Of a DNA stretch of 64,000 nt, positions 24,801 through 32,418 are shown one piece after another. The DNA comes from Pacificispira sp002696645 (lineage in GTDB: Bacteria; Pseudomonadota; Alphaproteobacteria; UBA8366; Aestuariispiraceae): NCBI RefSeq assembly GCF_048892425.1, contig NZ_JBLZHU010000003.1:248001-312000 (forward strand). Direction: 5' to 3'. Numbering within the stretch: position 1 is the first letter of the stretch; each line of letters opens with the position of its first letter. The notes beneath the pieces are model-generated. The model saw only the letters and a list, made by a program, of their open reading frames with translations. It was not told the origin of the DNA and made no database searches. The translations under genes and the position numbers were made by a program.

Positions 24801-26365
24801 AGGGCGTAACCCTGATCAGCCCGCCGCCACATCATGATATCTATTCCATCGAGGATTTGGCGCAGCTGATCTATGACTTAAAGCAGATCAATCCTGAAGC
24901 ACGGGTCTGCGTGAAATTGGTCGCAAAGGCCGGGATCGGCACGGTTGCCGCAGGGGTCGCCAAGGCCCATGCCGATACGATCCTGATTTCCGGTCATTCC
25001 GGCGGAACCGGTGCCTCGCCCCAGACCTCCATCAAATATGCGGGCCTGCCGTGGGAAATGGGTCTGGCAGAGGCACATCAAGTGCTGACGCTGAACGGAT
25101 TGCGCCACCGCGTGCGGCTGCGCACCGATGGCGGCATTCGCACCGGTCGCGATGTGGTCATCGCCGCCATTCTAGGCGCAGAAGAGTATGGTATCGGGAC
25201 CGCCAGCCTTGTCGCCATGGGCTGTATCATGGTGCGGCAATGCCATTCCAATACCTGCCCGGTTGGGGTCTGTACCCAGGATGAACGCCTGATTGATAAA
25301 TTCAGTGGATCGCCGGAAAAGGTCATGAACCTGTTCAGTTTCGTTGCAGAAGAGGTTCGCGAGATTCTGTCCCGCCTGGGCGCGCGATCGCTCAGCGACA
25401 TTATCGGGCGCACGGAATTGCTGGCCCAGGTCAGCCGGGGCGCGGATCATCTGGATGATCTGGACCTGAACCCCCTCCTGACCCAACCGGGCATGGTGCG
25501 CGGTGTCTTCCCGACAGAGGCGGAAGGCCGCAATTCAGTGCCAGAAACATTGGATGCGCTGATGATCCAGGATGCGGAAAACCTGTTCCGCGACCGGGAG
25601 AAAATGCAGCTTCAATACAATATCCGAAACACCTATCGGGCAATCGGTACCAAGATCTCCTCCAAGATCACCCGTCAGTTCGGCATGAAAGCCCTGCGCC
25701 CGGGTCATCTGACCGTACGCATGCGCGGATCGGCCGGGCAATCCCTGGGGGCATTTGCCGTGCAGGGATTGAAGCTGGAAGTTCTGGGTGATGCCAATGA
25801 CTATGTCGGCAAGGGATTAAGCGGCGGTGAAATTGTTATCCGCCCAATCACCACCAGCCCGCTGGAAAGCAACAAGAACGCGATTATCGGCAATACCTGT
25901 TTGTATGGGGCAACCGATGGTCGCCTGTTTGCGGCCGGCATGGCGGGGGATCGGTTCGCGGTACGAAATTCCGGTGCTTATACCGTTGTGGAAGGCGTCG
26001 GGTCGAATGGCTGTGAATACATGACCGGAGGCTATGTCTGTATTCTGGGCGAAGTCGGCGACAATTTCGCAGCCGGCATGACCGGTGGGATGGCCTTCAT
26101 CTATGACCCGGATGACCGCCTGTCCCTGTATCTGAACCCTGAATCGGTCGATGTCTATTCGCTGGAGACAGACTATTGGGCGGATGTTTGCCGCACCATG
26201 ATCCAGGACCATGTCGTCAACACCCATTCAAAATGGGCAGACGCCCTGTTGCACGACTGGGACATCACACGCCATAACATCAAACATGTCGTCCCACGGG
26301 AGATATTGAAGGCCCTGAAACACCCGTTGTTCGAAGATCAGGCCACCGCCCAACCTGCAGAATAG
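21821..26365 (+). CDS. gltB: Glutamate synthase [NADPH] large subunit
   Basis: GltB makes two glutamates from glutamine and 2-oxoglutarate. At 1514 aa it is full length. A propeptide of about 35 residues precedes the catalytic cysteine (ANCGVGMVAAIDG), as in other class II glutamine amidotransferases; then the amidotransferase domain (to about 430), a central domain, the FMN-binding synthase domain with the 3Fe-4S cysteines (CIMVRQCHSNTCPVGVC, about residue 1137-1153) and the C-terminal GXGXG helix (about 1270-1500). AAGGAAG precedes the ATG. It forms one operon with gltD. Confidence 0.98.
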   Translation: MTNTTDMNDWVSQYRANADHLAQNGMYLPETETANCGVGMVAAIDGKPRRDVVLRAIEALKVLWHRGAVDADGKTGDGAGIHVQIPQDFFKEHVQRTGHNLGKGRLAVGMVFLPRTDLNRQERVRQIVESEILRMGHRIYGWRQVPVDISIIGEKANATRPEIEQIMVENARDVKVSQFEADLYVIRRRIEKLFLLENLTEAYICSLSCRSVIYKGLFLAEQLTSFYPDLNDERFTSNFAIYHQRYSTNTFPSWSLAQPFRVLAHNGEINTINGNINWMKSHETKLDDPQLGPYVDDIKPIVQPGSSDSASLDGVFEVLVRTHRELPEVKSLLIPEAWEKSKTLKQAHRDFYEYANGVMEPWDGPAAICAYGGRWALAGMDRNGLRPLRYVVTGDGLLVVGSETGMVKVQETTVLEKGRLGPGQMIAVDLNEGRLCHDMELKDHVAGLSPFGEWVKSITKLSELGGQGAGKCGDMSKEELRRRMITCGWSMEDLELILQPMAETGKEATGSMGDDTPIAVLSDSYRGMHHYFRQNFSQVTNPPIDSLRERNVMSLATRLGNLGNILEEDARQLQIVQLPSPILLDGDYRALRTYLGEAAVEIDCTFPIDSNSNALADAVHQVQAQAEDAVRGGAQHLILDDSGISETRAAIPMILAVGAVHTHLVRASLRTFSSLIARTSEAIDTHSFAVMIGVGTTAIVPYLAQEAIADRYRRKLLGDLTLDTALQNFKKSIEDGLLKIMSKMGISIVSSYRGGYNFEAIGLSRSLVAEFFPGLPSRISGVGLTGLHANVRQRHETAFDETVIALPVGGFYRYRRGGEAHAWEGNLIHTLQTAVASDSYAVYRRYTEQVAKLPPINLRDLMDFKYDGPAAPIDEVESITEIRKRLVAPGISLGALSPIAHETLSIAMNRIGAKSDSGEGGEDPARYKPKENGDNASSAIKQVASGRFGVTAEYLNNCREIEIKMAQGAKPGEGGQLPGFKVSGIIARLRHSTEGVTLISPPPHHDIYSIEDLAQLIYDLKQINPEARVCVKLVAKAGIGTVAAGVAKAHADTILISGHSGGTGASPQTSIKYAGLPWEMGLAEAHQVLTLNGLRHRVRLRTDGGIRTGRDVVIAAILGAEEYGIGTASLVAMGCIMVRQCHSNTCPVGVCTQDERLIDKFSGSPEKVMNLFSFVAEEVREILSRLGARSLSDIIGRTELLAQVSRGADHLDDLDLNPLLTQPGMVRGVFPTEAEGRNSVPETLDALMIQDAENLFRDREKMQLQYNIRNTYRAIGTKISSKITRQFGMKALRPGHLTVRMRGSAGQSLGAFAVQGLKLEVLGDANDYVGKGLSGGEIVIRPITTSPLESNKNAIIGNTCLYGATDGRLFAAGMAGDRFAVRNSGAYTVVEGVGSNGCEYMTGGYVCILGEVGDNFAAGMTGGMAFIYDPDDRLSLYLNPESVDVYSLETDYWADVCRTMIQDHVVNTHSKWADALLHDWDITRHNIKHVVPREILKALKHPLFEDQATAQPAE

Positions 26366-26605
26366 ACAGCGGGCCTCCCATAAGGCCGGGCCTTGATCTG
26401 ATAGAAGAGTCAGGGCGATATACCAGATCATAGTGCGAAGTCCCGACTTCCCCCTTTCGGGGCAGTCGGGGCGTCATCGCCGCATCCAAAGCCAGACCAT
26501 TTACCATCAGGCATCATTTTCCATCGATTTTTTGGCCCAAGTCTCCTACATAGAGGTGGGGTAAAGGAATATTGAGTACAAATCTAGAGGTCCGGGGGAC
26601 AACCA

Positions 26606-27502
26606 ATGCCAATGGATTGGGACAGACTGCGCATATTTCATGCGGTGGCTGAGGCGGGAAGCTTTACCCATGCTGGCGAAAAGCTGAATCTCAGCCAATC
26701 CGCGATCTCGCGTCAGATTTCGGCGCTGGAAGAAAGCGTGCGCGTGCCCCTGTTCCACCGCCATGCCCGTGGCTTGCTGCTGACCGAGCAGGGAGAAATG
26801 CTGTATCGCACGGTGAAGGATGTCTTTCACAAGCTCAGCATGGCCGAAGCCCGGCTGGGGGAAACCAAGGACCGCCCATCCGGCCCTTTAAAAATCACCA
26901 CGACCATGGCTTTCGGCTCAACCTGGTTGACGCCCCATATCCGTGAATTCATCGACCTGTTCCCAGAAGTCGAAGTGACCCTGTTGCTGTCGGACGAAGA
27001 GCTGGATCTGGGGATGCGTCAGGCCGATGTGGCGATCCGCATGTCCCCGCCCCGCCAGCCCGATCTGATCCAGCGACCGCTGATGAGCGTGCGGCACCTG
27101 ATCTATGGCAGTCCTGAATATTTTGAACGGCGGGAACGACCAAAGACGCCGGTGGATCTGGATCATCATGACCTGATCGTGTTTGGGGAGGAAGCGCCTC
27201 AGCCATCGAAATCCATCAACTGGTTGCTGGATATCGGTGCCAGGCCGGAAACGCCGCGCCGACCGATCCTGCGGGTGAACAACGTGTATGGCATCTATCG
27301 CGCGGTTCAATCTGGTTTGGGGCTGGCCGCCTTACCGGAATTCATGCAGCCTGAACAGTTGAAGCTGGAGCCGGTCCTGCCTGAAATCGAAGGGCCGGTG
27401 ACACAGGCCTATTTCGTCTATCCGGAAGAATTGCGCCATTCCAAACGCATCACCGTGTTTCGGGACTTCCTGCTGCGGAAAGTCGCGGAACACAATTTCT
27501 GA
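26606..27502 (+). CDS. LysR-family transcriptional regulator
   Basis: 298 aa. The N-terminal helix-turn-helix (AGSFTHAGEKLNLSQSAISRQ, given here by SFTHAGEKLNLSQSAISR, about 18-36) and the effector domain beginning around residue 95 (KITTTMAFGSTWLTP) are typical. A GGGGGAC stretch stands before the ATG. It sits 155 bases before nothing divergent: the upstream 240 bases after gltB hold short GC hairpins only. The Hsp70-like gene starts 24 bases downstream on the same strand, so the two may be co-transcribed. The inducer is unknown. Confidence 0.9.
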   Translation: MPMDWDRLRIFHAVAEAGSFTHAGEKLNLSQSAISRQISALEESVRVPLFHRHARGLLLTEQGEMLYRTVKDVFHKLSMAEARLGETKDRPSGPLKITTTMAFGSTWLTPHIREFIDLFPEVEVTLLLSDEELDLGMRQADVAIRMSPPRQPDLIQRPLMSVRHLIYGSPEYFERRERPKTPVDLDHHDLIVFGEEAPQPSKSINWLLDIGARPETPRRPILRVNNVYGIYRAVQSGLGLAALPEFMQPEQLKLEPVLPEIEGPVTQAYFVYPEELRHSKRITVFRDFLLRKVAEHNF

Positions 27503-27526
27503 TCTTTAATATTCCGGTAACGCATC

Positions 27527-28828
27527 ATGACAGCGGATATTTCCTTTGGTGTCGATTTCGGCACGACCAACACTGTTGTCATCCGGGCGCACCGTGACGG
27601 GACCGTTTCCACCGTGCCGCTGGAGAAATCTGGCGAGACGGCAACAGATGTCCACCCATCCGTTCTGGCCTTTGAGCCGGTTGAAGTGGATGGACGCGCA
27701 CAGATTGACTATGAGACGGGTCATAAGGCAATTGAGCTGGCAGCGGAATATCCCGACGACGTGCGTTATATCCAATCGTTCAAAAGCCATGTCGCCAGCG
27801 CGGCGTTCAAACACACCAATATTTTCACCAAGCGGTTCAGTTTTTCCGACCTGATGGTCAGCTTCTTCCAGAACACGACTCTATTGAAAGCAATTGCAGC
27901 AGCTGAGGGAGAAAAGGAAATCGTCCTGGGGCGCCCAGTGACCTTTTACGGGCCGTTTCCAGATGAAGCCCTGGCCCTGACGCGATATCGGGAAGCATTT
28001 GATCGACTGGGGCTTAGCAAGGTCCGTATCGCCCTGGAGCCCGTTGGAGGCGCTTTTTCTTACTTCCGGGAGCTTCAGCAATCTGTCACGGTTTTGATTG
28101 CAGATTTCGGTGGCGGGACGTCGGATTTCCTGATCACACGATTTGAACATACGACGGACGCCATTCAGGCCGATCCGATTGCCCATGCCGGGATCGGGAT
28201 TGCAGGGGACAGTTTTGACTATCGCATTATCCAGAATGTCCTGTTGAAGCATCTGGGCAGCGAGTCACAGTGCCTTGTGAATGGCAAAACGCTGCCTGTG
28301 CCGCGCAAATATTACACGTCCTTTTCCAAATGGCATTTATTGACCAGTTTACGAACGCCCGTCTCGTTACGGGAATTGGATGATATAAAACGCAGCTCTA
28401 CAGCCCCGGATCAGATCCAGAACTTGATCGATGTGATTGAAATGAACCGCGGGCTTGCCTGTTTCCAGGCCGTGTCCAAAGCGAAGGCGACATTGTCCAG
28501 CCAGGACACCGCCGACCTGTCGATTGATCTGGGGAATGTTGAGGTGACCGAAACGCTGGATCGCTCCGCTTTTGAAGACTGGATCGCCCCGGACCTGGCC
28601 CAGATTTCACAAACCGTGGAATCGTTACTGCAACAGGCCGACATGACCCCCGCCCAAATTGACCGTGTCTTCATGACCGGGGGCAGTTCGCTGATCCCGG
28701 CGGTGCGGAAAATCTTTACTGACAAATTTGGCACAGATCAGGTCGTCAGCGGCGATGAATTCGGCTCCGTCGCCCAGGGTCTGGCCCTGCTGGGGCTGGA
28801 TCCGGATATTGACCGTTGGACTGATTAA
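27527..28828 (+). CDS. Hsp70-family protein without substrate-binding domain (YegD-like)
   Basis: 433 aa, close to the size of E. coli YegD. The Hsp70 ATPase motifs are all there: phosphate-1 loop SFGVDFGTTNTVVI (about 6-19), phosphate-2 loop LIADFGGGTSDFLITRF (about 188-204), and the adenosine motif RVFMTGGSSLIPAVRKIF (about 382-399). The region that would hold the beta-sandwich substrate domain and lid of DnaK is absent; the protein ends about 35 residues after the adenosine motif. The function of this branch is poorly known. Its TAA overlaps the TAA of the convergent CoA-transferase (TTAA, 28825-28828). Confidence 0.85.
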   Translation: MTADISFGVDFGTTNTVVIRAHRDGTVSTVPLEKSGETATDVHPSVLAFEPVEVDGRAQIDYETGHKAIELAAEYPDDVRYIQSFKSHVASAAFKHTNIFTKRFSFSDLMVSFFQNTTLLKAIAAAEGEKEIVLGRPVTFYGPFPDEALALTRYREAFDRLGLSKVRIALEPVGGAFSYFRELQQSVTVLIADFGGGTSDFLITRFEHTTDAIQADPIAHAGIGIAGDSFDYRIIQNVLLKHLGSESQCLVNGKTLPVPRKYYTSFSKWHLLTSLRTPVSLRELDDIKRSSTAPDQIQNLIDVIEMNRGLACFQAVSKAKATLSSQDTADLSIDLGNVEVTETLDRSAFEDWIAPDLAQISQTVESLLQQADMTPAQIDRVFMTGGSSLIPAVRKIFTDKFGTDQVVSGDEFGSVAQGLALLGLDPDIDRWTD

Positions 28829-30084
28829 CTGTCGCCACCGGCCCCGATAGCCGTCGTCGCGCCACGTTCAGCCAATGCCGCAATCTCCCCCTCATCACAG
28901 CCCAGAACATCGCGCAGTATTTCATCCGTATGCTGACCCAGCGTCGGCGGCGCCATGCGATACTGTATCGGCGTTTCCGAGAATTTAACCGGGTTGGCGA
29001 TCAGCGGGACTGTGCCGGATTGCGCCTGGGGGTGCGGCACGTCGATTTTCATGTTTCGCGCGACGACCTGCTCATCCTCAAACACCTGGGCGATGTTTTT
29101 CACTGGCCCACAGGGCACGCCCCGCGCGGCCAGCCCTTCAATCCATACATCCGTGGACTTCTGCCTGGTATAGGCAGGCATTGCGGCATACAGGGCGACC
29201 CTGTTGGCAACCCGCAGTGAATTCGTCGTAAAGCGTGGATCCTCTGCCAGATCCTGTGCACCAGCAAAGTCACACCATTTCTGGAACTGACTGTCATTCC
29301 CCACCGCCAGAATAAAATGACCATCGGACGATTCCATAACCGCATAGGGCACGATATTGGGATGTTCATTGCCTTGTCGCATGGGAACCTGACCCGACAG
29401 CAGATAATTCACCCCTTCATTCACCAGCCAGGCGACCTGTGTGTCCAGCAGGGCGCAATCGATCTGTTGACCCTGGCCGGTGCGATCCCGGTGCCTTAAC
29501 GCTGCCAAAATAGCGGTCGTCGCATACATACCGCACATGACATCGGCAATCCCGACACCGACCTTCATCGGTTCCCCCTCCCGGGGGCCGGTGATGGACA
29601 TCAGCCCACCCAAGCCTTGCGCCAGAAAGTCATAGCCGGCGCGTTTCGCATAGGGGCCGGTCTGGCCAAACCCAGTGATCGAGCAGAAGACAAGCCCGGG
29701 AAATTCACCCTTCAGATCCTCGTAAGACAGGCCATATTTCTTTAACCCGCCCACCTTATAGTTTTCGACCAGAACATCGCATTTTGCCACCAGACGGCGG
29801 ATCAGTTTCTGCCCTTCCGGGCTGGCCAGATTAACAGTGATGGACCGCTTGTTGCGGTTAGAGCTCAGATAATACGCGCTCTCGCGGGTGGGTTTCCCAT
29901 CTGCCCCTGTTACATAAGGGGGGCCCCATTTGCGCGTGTCATCTCCTGCATCCGGCCTTTCAACCTTTATCACATCTGCGCCCAGATCGCCCAGATATTG
30001 CGTCGCTGTCGGCCCCGCCAGAATGCGGCTGAGATCCAGAATCCGAACACCGTCCAGCGGCATCATCGGGGTATCACCAGTCAT
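28825..30084 (-). CDS. Family III CoA-transferase (CaiB/BaiF)
   Basis: Transfers CoA between carboxylic acids through an aspartyl-CoA thioester. The 419-aa protein begins MPLDGVRILDLSRILAGPTATQYLGDLGADVIKVE (recognisable by LDLSRILAGP and LGADVIKVE), contains RNKRSITVNL and the active-site region DCALLDTQVAWL with the catalytic Asp, and GFGQTGPYAKRAGYD. Start chosen at MTGDTPMMPLDG; a GTG seven codons upstream is less likely. The substrate cannot be told; formyl-CoA, carnitine and succinyl-CoA:mesaconate-type members share these motifs. It stands alone on the minus strand. Confidence 0.88.
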   Translation of the reverse strand: MTGDTPMMPLDGVRILDLSRILAGPTATQYLGDLGADVIKVERPDAGDDTRKWGPPYVTGADGKPTRESAYYLSSNRNKRSITVNLASPEGQKLIRRLVAKCDVLVENYKVGGLKKYGLSYEDLKGEFPGLVFCSITGFGQTGPYAKRAGYDFLAQGLGGLMSITGPREGEPMKVGVGIADVMCGMYATTAILAALRHRDRTGQGQQIDCALLDTQVAWLVNEGVNYLLSGQVPMRQGNEHPNIVPYAVMESSDGHFILAVGNDSQFQKWCDFAGAQDLAEDPRFTTNSLRVANRVALYAAMPAYTRQKSTDVWIEGLAARGVPCGPVKNIAQVFEDEQVVARNMKIDVPHPQAQSGTVPLIANPVKFSETPIQYRMAPPTLGQHTDEILRDVLGCDEGEIAALAERGATTAIGAGGDS

Positions 30085-30214
30085 GGTTTCACGCTCTCTT
30101 TCCACAATCGCATGCTTTGATATCCAGGCATTTCATAGCGTAAGGTTTGAACCGCGACTGTCTTGCGATCCGCCCGGCTTGGCAAGACCCAGGAAACCTT
30201 CACCTGATTCCGAT

Positions 30215-30667
30215 TCACGACCGGCGTTTGGCCGCCTGTACTGTGGTTTCCAATCGATTGAGAAATTGAGAACGATCCGCTTTGTTAAACGGACGCGGTC
30301 CTCCCGTAATCGCACCGGTTTCTCTGAGGCCCTGCATAAGCTCTCGCTGTGCCAGGGCCATTCCTATGCCATCCTGCGTGAAGACATCCCCATTGGGCTT
30401 CAGCGCAAAGGCCTGCTGTGCCAGGCAGCGTGCTGCCAATGGAATATCATTGGTCACACAAATATCTGCTGGCTGAATGTTTTCGGCGATCCAATCATCG
30501 GCGGCATCTGCCCCGCTGGCGACGATGACATCCTGTACCATCGGATCACGAGAGGGGCGCAAGCCGCCATCACTGACCATATAGGTCTTCAGGCCATGCC
30601 TGGTGGCGACTTTCAATGCCTCATCTTTCACAGGACAGGCATCCGCATCAATAAAAAGCGCAACCAT
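30215..30667 (-). CDS. YaiI/YqxD family protein (DUF188)
   Basis: 150 aa. It starts MVALFIDADACPVKDEALKVA, the acidic N-terminal motif of this PIN-like family, with YMVSDGG, VIVASGADAADDWIAENI and DICVTNDIPLAARCL following, and the C-terminal GGPRPFNKADRSQFLN. The conserved aspartates suggest a metal-dependent nuclease fold, but no activity is established for the family. GAGAGG stands before the chosen ATG; the 13 upstream codons are not conserved-looking. Confidence 0.88.
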   Translation of the reverse strand: MVALFIDADACPVKDEALKVATRHGLKTYMVSDGGLRPSRDPMVQDVIVASGADAADDWIAENIQPADICVTNDIPLAARCLAQQAFALKPNGDVFTQDGIGMALAQRELMQGLRETGAITGGPRPFNKADRSQFLNRLETTVQAAKRRS

Positions 30668-30807
30668 CCAAGCCTCTCTTATCCTTTGAGCATGTATCCG
30701 ACGCAAGAATAGAGGGGCGGCGTAACAAGGCCAAGGGCCCAGCGATGGATCGCATGGAACACCCGGAAATGGTGGAGCTAGTTTTCAATAAAAGATACCA
30801 TCACAGA

Positions 30808-30851
30808 CATGTCTGTCTGTTCAATCTTCCATGTCTGTCTGTTCAATCTTC
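30808..30851. repeat. Perfect 22-bp tandem direct repeat
   Basis: CATGTCTGTCTGTTCAATCTTC occurs at 30808-30829 and again at 30830-30851 without a mismatch, just after the XRE gene stop (minus strand). The first copy overlaps a perfect 14-bp palindrome ACAGACATGTCTGT (30804-30817). Confidence 0.9.
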
Positions 30852-30860
30852 ACGCCAATC

Positions 30861-31211
30861 TTATGCCCGCGACATGGTCCGGACCAATTGTTTAACCGCC
30901 ATGCGCATATTTTCATTTTCAATGCGTTGAATGTCGCGGGCGATGCGCATCGCTTCCGGATCCACCAGTGTTTTTTGCGCTGCATCCACGGTTGATTCCA
31001 CCCCATCGAAAACATCCGCAATTGAAACTTTCAAGGCATCGCAAATCTGTATCAAGCGACTGGCCCCCATGCGATTCACACCTTTTTCGTATTTCTGTAC
31101 CTGTTGAAAGCTGACGCCCAACTTTTCCCCCAAATCAGTCTGAGACAGTCCCGCACGCGTCCTTAACTCCCGAACCCGATTGCCAACTGCTACGTCAACT
31201 GGATGTGCCAT
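30861..31211 (-). CDS. XRE-family regulator, PraR/SinR-like
   Basis: 116 aa. The N-terminal HTH (about 10-65) contains LSQTDLGEKLGVSFQQVQKYEKG and NRMGASRLIQIC, which match the PraR/SinR-like group of alphaproteobacterial regulators involved in biofilm, quorum sensing or nitrogen-related control. A helical tail of about 50 residues follows. AAGGAATTACTAG precedes the ATG. A paralogue is at 60772-61140 with the same HTH. The gene borders an AT-rich region and has a 22-bp tandem repeat behind its stop. Confidence 0.9.
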   Translation of the reverse strand: MAHPVDVAVGNRVRELRTRAGLSQTDLGEKLGVSFQQVQKYEKGVNRMGASRLIQICDALKVSIADVFDGVESTVDAAQKTLVDPEAMRIARDIQRIENENMRMAVKQLVRTMSRA

Positions 31212-31465
31212 CTAGTAATTCCTTTACCGACCAAATTATCGGCAACACAATTAGCGAATCCCTCACGTTATTCAACTTGATTGATTTTCAAAAGTTCTAG
31301 TAAAACGCGATTTTTGTGGTATCGAGGTAATTTTAAAATGACAGATATACAACTATAGTAGCATTATAGTGAACATTGCTTTATCAACAATTCAACACCC
31401 CAAGTAAGTGCCGGAATGAAACTTTCATACGTCTTTAACGATCATGCAGAAAGATTATATAAAAA

Positions 31466-32128
31466 TTGACTGATATACGCTTTATTTCCGATCTAAATGC
31501 TATCGTCTTAGTTCATAACGGTAAATCCACCGTCCAATCGAAAGAAGGGTCGAACGAAAACCAGGATAGCGCTCAGGGTAACACTGTCCCACAGGTTGCA
31601 CCGCTTCGCCTTTCGGTCGAACGCAATCGGGAAACCACGGCGGAAGATCTGGAACACTGGGGCCTTGCTGGAATGCTCGCGCCTGAGGATTTAGCAACGA
31701 TTGGGGCGCGTTGCTTAAATGCAGCACTGTCGATAGATTCTGAAGATATCAGCACCGCATCGCAGGCTTTAGAGATTCTGGTGGCCCAACAATTGGCCCG
31801 GGTTGATGCCGATGACCCCGTCAAACTGGTAGAAGAAGCGATCCGATATGTCCTGCGCCAAGAGCGCTGGCAGTTTGGTATCGACCTTACGCCAAAGGAA
31901 GACGGCACCCGTTTGTCGTTGACCAATCCCAACGGCACCCCCGTGCCGCTGGCGGTGCATGTTTCTAATCGCGGCAAGACGCCCAGCTTCTGGGTCATGC
32001 AAGACAATCGCCTGGTTCAGGGCGGCCATGCCTATAAAATCCCCATCCAGGCCGCCACCGCCCTGAAACAGGCCGTCGCGGATTACATCACCCAACACGA
32101 TATCGGCACGATCCGACCGTTTGGGTGA
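31466..32128 (+). CDS. Unrecognised protein, 220 aa, TTG start
   Basis: I do not recognise this protein. The first half is polar and partly low in complexity (SKEGSNENQDSAQGNTVPQ); the second half (about 110-220) looks folded, with LLVEEA-type helices and strands around WQFGIDLTPKEDGTRLSLTN, PLAVHVSNRGKTPSFWVMQD and a final helix ALKQAVADYIT. There is no signal peptide, membrane segment or known motif. The only start before the first internal Met (residue 70) is TTG at 31466, directly after an in-frame stop and without a clear ribosome site. Codon use matches the chromosome better than the adjoining AT-rich gene does. Confidence 0.6.
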   Translation: MTDIRFISDLNAIVLVHNGKSTVQSKEGSNENQDSAQGNTVPQVAPLRLSVERNRETTAEDLEHWGLAGMLAPEDLATIGARCLNAALSIDSEDISTASQALEILVAQQLARVDADDPVKLVEEAIRYVLRQERWQFGIDLTPKEDGTRLSLTNPNGTPVPLAVHVSNRGKTPSFWVMQDNRLVQGGHAYKIPIQAATALKQAVADYITQHDIGTIRPFG

Positions 32129-32418
32129 TAACTGATCATTAGATACTTAGCTGGACGAGATACAGGCAGAGAAGTGACATAGATCATAAGGCCACCATAG
32201 ATCAATAAGGCGGTCCGTCAGTCAGCATGTCTTGATATAGTTTACCAAGAGATTGGAGCCAATGAATGTATCCTCAGAGTTGATAAGGAAAAACCACGCC
32301 AGAGGTTCATAAAGGTTTCGTTGCAAAAAACAGTGAATACCTCATGACAATTCTACTTTTGTGTGTTTTAAGAAAATTGAATGGTTTAGGTTGATACTTG
32401 ACGCAATGAGGCATCGCG

